The position numbers and the translations under genes were made by a program. A model generated the notes under the pieces. The model saw only the letters and a list, made by a program, of their open reading frames with translations. It had not been told where the DNA came from and searched no databases. A stretch of DNA of 64,000 nt, taken from NCBI RefSeq assembly GCF_009711165.2, contig NZ_WMID02000011.1:1-64000 (forward strand), given 5' to 3'. This DNA is from Flavobacterium sp. MC2016-06 (GTDB lineage Bacteria; Bacteroidota; Bacteroidia; Flavobacteriales; Flavobacteriaceae). Shown one piece after another: positions 60,296 to 64,000 of this stretch. Numbering within the stretch: position 1 is the first letter of the stretch; each line of letters opens with the position of its first letter.

Positions 60296-62986
60296 TTAGA
60301 ATTTATAGTTTAATGATAGATTAAAAATAGTACCTAATTGGCTGAAATGAGAACCATCATAAGTAGTAGTAGCATAACGACCATTAAATGTCAATAAGTT
60401 ATATTGTTGTTTAGTCTGTACAGGATCTGCCAATAAAGTTGCTCCGTCAGCATTTTTGGCAACAAACTCCCATTCTGGTAAAACATTAAAGATGTTATTA
60501 ATGTTTAAGGCAAAAGTTAATTTTTCTGTAGCATTAAAATTGATTCCTAAGTCTGTAACCACTTTAGGGATAAATTGAGTATTTAAATCTGGATTATAAT
60601 CACCAGGAGCTAATGAGCTGTCAAAAGTAGCAATACCATCTTGGTGGAAAACCGTTTTTCCGAAATAAGTATTGTTTAAAGAAAATCCAAATTTACCAAT
60701 TTCATAATTAGCACCCAATATCCATTTTGTTTTTGGTCTTGAAGTAAAAGTCAAAGCGTCTAAAATTGGTCCAAATGAGTTATTTGTTACAGGAGAAATT
60801 CTTTCGTTTTGAAAAGTAACGTTTCCAGATAAATTAAATCCTAATTTACCTTCGCCAATTCCGATATTATTATAGCTTGTAACGACATCTAAACCAGATG
60901 TTCTAGAATCAAAAGAGTTAGAAAACCAAGCCACATCACCAAAAGCAGTATCTTGTCTGTCTCCAAGTACAATTCTGTCTTCTACTTTAATGTTATAATA
61001 ATCTACTGTTATATTAAAATTATTGAAAGGTTTAGCACCAAGTCCAACAGTTACGTTAGTTGATTTTTCAGGACGTAAAGAAGGAATACCTAATTGACGT
61101 GCTTGAGGAGAAACATTGCTGATAATTCCGCTTACTTGAATTCCTTGTCCAGCTACAAACGAATACTGTGATTTTTGAGTATAAATTTGATGTAAAGTTG
61201 GTGCTCTAAAACCAGTAGAAACAGATCCTCTTAAAGTAATTTTATCATCAAAGAATTTATATCTTGAACTTGCTTTCCAAACTGTAGCACCTCCAAAATC
61301 ACTATATTCTTCGTGACGAACTGTTCCGTTTACCAAAAAGTCTTTAGTAATATCAAAAGCAACATCTAAATAAGCTCCAACATTATATCTGTTCCATTTT
61401 CCTGAATTTTCAGGTCTGTTACCCGCAAAAGAGTCAGCACCAGTTCCGTCCCAAGAAGCTTTAACACCTTCCATAACTTCAAAAGTTTCTGATCTGAACT
61501 CAGAACCAAATCCGATACTTATCTTGTCTGAAACAATTTTAGAAATATCAATATTTCCAACCACATGATTAAAAGAAGTTCCTCCTGGTTTAAAAGAAAT
61601 CGGGCTGTTTTCTCTGTAAACATTTTGGCCATTGTCATCCAAAATAGAAGATCTGTTTACAGAATTACTTACTGTATAAAGTTGTTTGTTACCGCCAACA
61701 GTTACACTCGCGTCTGTATTCCAACCATTTTTTACATTTTTAAAACCTAGAGTACCATTGTAATCCGATAAGTCACCTTCAAAAGTTGGTACATAACCGT
61801 CATAAACTCTATTTGCACCGGTTCCTTTTCCAAAAAGATCAATAAGGTAAGGATCGTCTGCTAAAGTTCTCCAATATGGAGTTCTATAATTGGCAAATGA
61901 ATTTACTTTTTTATACACATAAGCCGCATTGTAATACAACTTTGTGTTTTCGCTTAAGTCATTCCCACCATTGATTAAGAATTTTGCAGAAGCTGTTTCT
62001 GGAGAACCATTAATGTTTCCAGCATCAGGATATTTAGCTAAGAAAGCTTGTACATCTGCAATATCGGCACCAAAATCTCCAGCATCACCTGCAGCATCAA
62101 CTTTACCAGGTCTGTTTGCTAAACTTACTTTAGAGAAATCTATAGTATAATTTAAGAAGCCTTTTTCTCCAACAGTTGTACCTTGATTTAAACTTACGCC
62201 CAGCATTTCACCATCACCTTCAGAAGTAATTCCACTTCTTACCGTTACAGATCCAGCATTGTTGTTTTTCTTCAAAATGATATTCATTACGCCGGCAATA
62301 GCATCAGAACCATACTGAGCAGAAGCTCCATCACGAAGAATCTCCACTCTTTCGATCGCGTCTGTTGGAATTGCAGAGATATCTGCACCAGTTTCTCCAC
62401 GTCCTGGAGAAGTCTGTACATAAAGCAAAGAACTTAAGTTTTTACGTTTACCATTAATAAGGATTAATGTTCTACTAGGTCCCATATTTCTAATTTCGTA
62501 CGGATCCAGCAATGAAGTAGCATCATTTACAGGAGTTTGTACGGTATTAAAGGAGGGAATTTTGTATTGCAGCGCCTTATCAAATGTAGCCTGTCCTGTT
62601 GAAGTTAAATCTTTAGACGATAATACATCAATAGGTAATGCACTAGTAGTATTACTTCTGGCGGCAGTTCTAGATCCTGTAACGACAACTTCGTCTAGAT
62701 TTTGTCCGCCTTCTTCAGTTAAAGAAACATCAATTTGTGAGGAAGTTGCAGTCCTGGTTACACTGCTATATCCCATAAAACTAAAAACCAATGATGCGCC
62801 TTCTTTTACTGTAATTTTATAAGATCCGTCCATATCGGTAGAAACACCGTTATTAGTTCCTTTTTCAACAATGTTTACACCTGGCAGAGGAGTACCGGTA
62901 TTGTCTTTTACTACGCCCGTGACTTGTTTTTGGGCAAAAATAATTAAAGTATTAAAGAGAAATAATACTACTGCAATTTTTTTCAT
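60296..62986 (-). CDS. TonB-dependent outer-membrane receptor with CarboxypepD_reg-like domain
   Basis: This 896-residue protein has a signal peptide (1-19, ending IFAQ) and a carboxypeptidase-regulatory-like domain (about 20-90, GTPLPGVNIVEKGTNNGVST). The TonB-box region LDEVVVTGSRTA lies at about 98-109. A plug has GPSRTLILINGKRKN and VERVEILRDGASAQYGSDAI, then a 22-strand barrel ends NLSLNYKF. It lacks a SusD partner, so it is a stand-alone receptor; the long plug loop and no siderophore genes leave the ligand open. It is divergent from ychF. Confidence 0.93.
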   Translation of the reverse strand: MKKIAVVLFLFNTLIIFAQKQVTGVVKDNTGTPLPGVNIVEKGTNNGVSTDMDGSYKITVKEGASLVFSFMGYSSVTRTATSSQIDVSLTEEGGQNLDEVVVTGSRTAARSNTTSALPIDVLSSKDLTSTGQATFDKALQYKIPSFNTVQTPVNDATSLLDPYEIRNMGPSRTLILINGKRKNLSSLLYVQTSPGRGETGADISAIPTDAIERVEILRDGASAQYGSDAIAGVMNIILKKNNNAGSVTVRSGITSEGDGEMLGVSLNQGTTVGEKGFLNYTIDFSKVSLANRPGKVDAAGDAGDFGADIADVQAFLAKYPDAGNINGSPETASAKFLINGGNDLSENTKLYYNAAYVYKKVNSFANYRTPYWRTLADDPYLIDLFGKGTGANRVYDGYVPTFEGDLSDYNGTLGFKNVKNGWNTDASVTVGGNKQLYTVSNSVNRSSILDDNGQNVYRENSPISFKPGGTSFNHVVGNIDISKIVSDKISIGFGSEFRSETFEVMEGVKASWDGTGADSFAGNRPENSGKWNRYNVGAYLDVAFDITKDFLVNGTVRHEEYSDFGGATVWKASSRYKFFDDKITLRGSVSTGFRAPTLHQIYTQKSQYSFVAGQGIQVSGIISNVSPQARQLGIPSLRPEKSTNVTVGLGAKPFNNFNITVDYYNIKVEDRIVLGDRQDTAFGDVAWFSNSFDSRTSGLDVVTSYNNIGIGEGKLGFNLSGNVTFQNERISPVTNNSFGPILDALTFTSRPKTKWILGANYEIGKFGFSLNNTYFGKTVFHQDGIATFDSSLAPGDYNPDLNTQFIPKVVTDLGINFNATEKLTFALNINNIFNVLPEWEFVAKNADGATLLADPVQTKQQYNLLTFNGRYATTTYDGSHFSQLGTIFNLSLNYKF

Positions 62987-63317
62987 GGTTAATTGGTTTT
63001 GGTTAAAAATTGTAATGATGGTTTGTTATATATTGTGATAAAAGTATGGTTATTTAACAAAATATTATAAAAAAGTTTGATTTTTTTTAAGAAAAGTAGT
63101 AAAAAAACATATATCGTCATTTTTTCTATAGTTACGAGCTATTAAATCTTATATTTGCAAAATTTTAGAGTTAAAATGCAGCATTTTGACAAAAATTAAG
63201 AGGCAGTAAAAAATAAGTATATTAGGATTAATTCAGTACTAAATAATTGAACTATAAGTCAGTAAAAATGGTACTTGAGAAGGTTAAAATCAAATAAAAA
63301 ACAAATTTTATCTACAT
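62987..63317. promoter_or_regulatory. Divergent promoter region, TATATTTG (63150-63157) for ychF
   Basis: No gene is seen in these 331 bp. TATATTTG at 63150-63157 matches TAnnTTTG on the plus strand and would give ychF a leader of about 155 bases. No clear minus-strand counterpart (CAAAnnTA) was found for the receptor gene. Confidence 0.5.
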
Positions 63318-64000
63318 ATGAAAGCAGGAATTGTAGGATTACCAAATGTTGGAAAATCAACATTATTTAATTGTTTATCTAATGCCAAAGCGCAAAGTGC
63401 AAACTTTCCGTTTTGTACTATCGAACCTAATATTGGTGTTGTAAACGTTCCAGATCCAAGAATTAACAAACTAGAAGAATTAGTAAAACCAGAGCGTGTG
63501 CAAATGGCAACTGTAGATATTGTAGATATCGCAGGTTTGGTAAAAGGTGCAAGTAAAGGTGAAGGCCTTGGAAACCAGTTTTTAGGAAACATTAGAGAGT
63601 GTAACGCAATTATTCACGTTTTACGTTGTTTTGATAATGATAATATTGTACACGTTGACGGAAATGTAAATCCAATTCGTGACAAAGAAACAATTGATAT
63701 CGAACTTCAATTGAAAGATTTAGAAACAGTTGAAAAACGTTTAGAAAAAGTAAACCGTGCCGCTAAAACTGGAAACAAAGAAGCGCAAACTGAAAAAGCA
63801 CTTTTAGACAAAATTAGAGAAGCATTGTTACAAGCAAAATCGGCTCGTACAATTACTCCTCAAGGAAATGACGAAGAAGAATTAATGGAATCTTTCCAAT
63901 TAATTACAGCAAAACCAGTTTTATACGTTTGTAATGTTGACGAAAATTCAGCAGTAAACGGAAACAAATATGTTGACCAAGTTCGTGAATTAGTAAAAGA
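63318..64000 (+). CDS. ychF: Redox-regulated ATPase/GTPase YchF (OLA1 family), 5' part only
   Basis: The first 227 residues are present; the gene runs off the window end (full family length about 364). The P-loop GLPNVGKS (7-14), switch region FCTIEPNIG, DIVDIAGLVKGASKGEGLGN (about 66-85) and the base-recognition segment CNVDE near 205-209 (NxxE instead of NKxD, the YchF hallmark for ATP use) are all visible. The coiled-coil insert spans about 130-175. It is a ribosome-associated P-loop NTPase linked to stress responses. The ATG at 63318 opens directly on the conserved strand. Confidence 0.97.
   Translation, partial: MKAGIVGLPNVGKSTLFNCLSNAKAQSANFPFCTIEPNIGVVNVPDPRINKLEELVKPERVQMATVDIVDIAGLVKGASKGEGLGNQFLGNIRECNAIIHVLRCFDNDNIVHVDGNVNPIRDKETIDIELQLKDLETVEKRLEKVNRAAKTGNKEAQTEKALLDKIREALLQAKSARTITPQGNDEEELMESFQLITAKPVLYVCNVDENSAVNGNKYVDQVRELVK

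Noticed and set aside
63308..63592. 94-residue minus-strand frame at the window end
   Set aside because: It is the antisense shadow of ychF, whose P-loop and other motifs are clearly encoded on the plus strand.
1..64000. CRISPR array
   Set aside because: All repeats found are tandem without spacers, or dispersed inverted repeats; no regularly spaced direct repeats and no cas genes were seen.
1..64000. tRNA or rRNA genes
   Set aside because: No cloverleaf with a TTC-containing T-arm and no conserved rRNA segment was recognised by eye on either strand; a tRNA search program would be needed for certainty.

Overview
The window is about 64 kb of AT-rich chromosome from a Bacteroidota bacterium, almost certainly a Flavobacterium. 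The reasons are the SusC/SusD outer-membrane pair, TonB-dependent receptors with N-terminal carboxypeptidase-regulatory-like domains, families typical of Flavobacteriia (DUF4834, DUF6787, DUF6146, BatA, TIGR02757, a degenerate dihydroorotase paralog), promoter elements of the TAnnTTTG type, few Shine-Dalgarno sequences, and many dispersed hairpin repeats built on AATTCCAAATT. No rRNA, tRNA, CRISPR array, transposase or phage gene was seen. The genus assignment is inference from gene content.

Layout. 1-8.3 kb: a tandem heptamer repeat, an acetyltransferase-like protein, an outer-membrane protein, then a surface-polysaccharide type cluster (YfhO membrane protein, small membrane protein, glycosyltransferase, flippase). 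8.3-13.6 kb: an MscS channel, a small membrane protein and uvrA. 14.1-25.9 kb: a polysaccharide utilization locus (PUL). It has a membrane-spanning beta-propeller/LuxR-HTH regulator without kinase or receiver, SusC, SusD, a PKD-containing surface lipoprotein and two GH16 glucanases whose ExDxxE motifs point to laminarin-type beta-1,3-glucan. 26.1-33.6 kb: an RNA polymerase sigma factor, an uncalled 47-residue gene, a TPR protein, nth, bcp, a conserved unknown protein, a PhnP-like metallohydrolase and two envelope proteins. 33.7-39.1 kb (minus strand): a hypothetical protein, isochorismatase-like hydrolase, esterase, small membrane protein, metal-site-less dihydroorotase and a BatA/VWA membrane protein. 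39.5-42.5 kb: a lactonase-like propeller and a DEAD-box-family helicase, separated by a 201-bp tandem repeat.

42.5-45.1 kb is the most unsettled stretch. Two copies of the C-terminal half of an XRE repressor, each abutting the same hairpin element, flank a VOC protein and an unknown gene. The second copy is divergent from a SymE-type toxin reading frame that is shifted at its first codon, and a palindromic operator-like site lies between them. 45.1-53.7 kb: an AraC-type membrane regulator, a serine hydrolase, TIGR02757, a polytopic membrane protein, a LolD-type ATPase and small unknowns. 53.7-58.1 kb: the serine pathway (serC, serA), a LuxC-type acyl-CoA reductase and a divergent 4Fe-4S ferredoxin. 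58.3-64 kb: a surface protein, a methyltransferase, a TonB-dependent receptor and the 5' part of ychF, cut by the window end.

The recurrent theme between genes is repetition: at least eight families of long hairpin or inverted-repeat elements sit in convergent, divergent and within-operon gaps. The largest is a nested, nearly 300-bp palindrome at 39154-39446.
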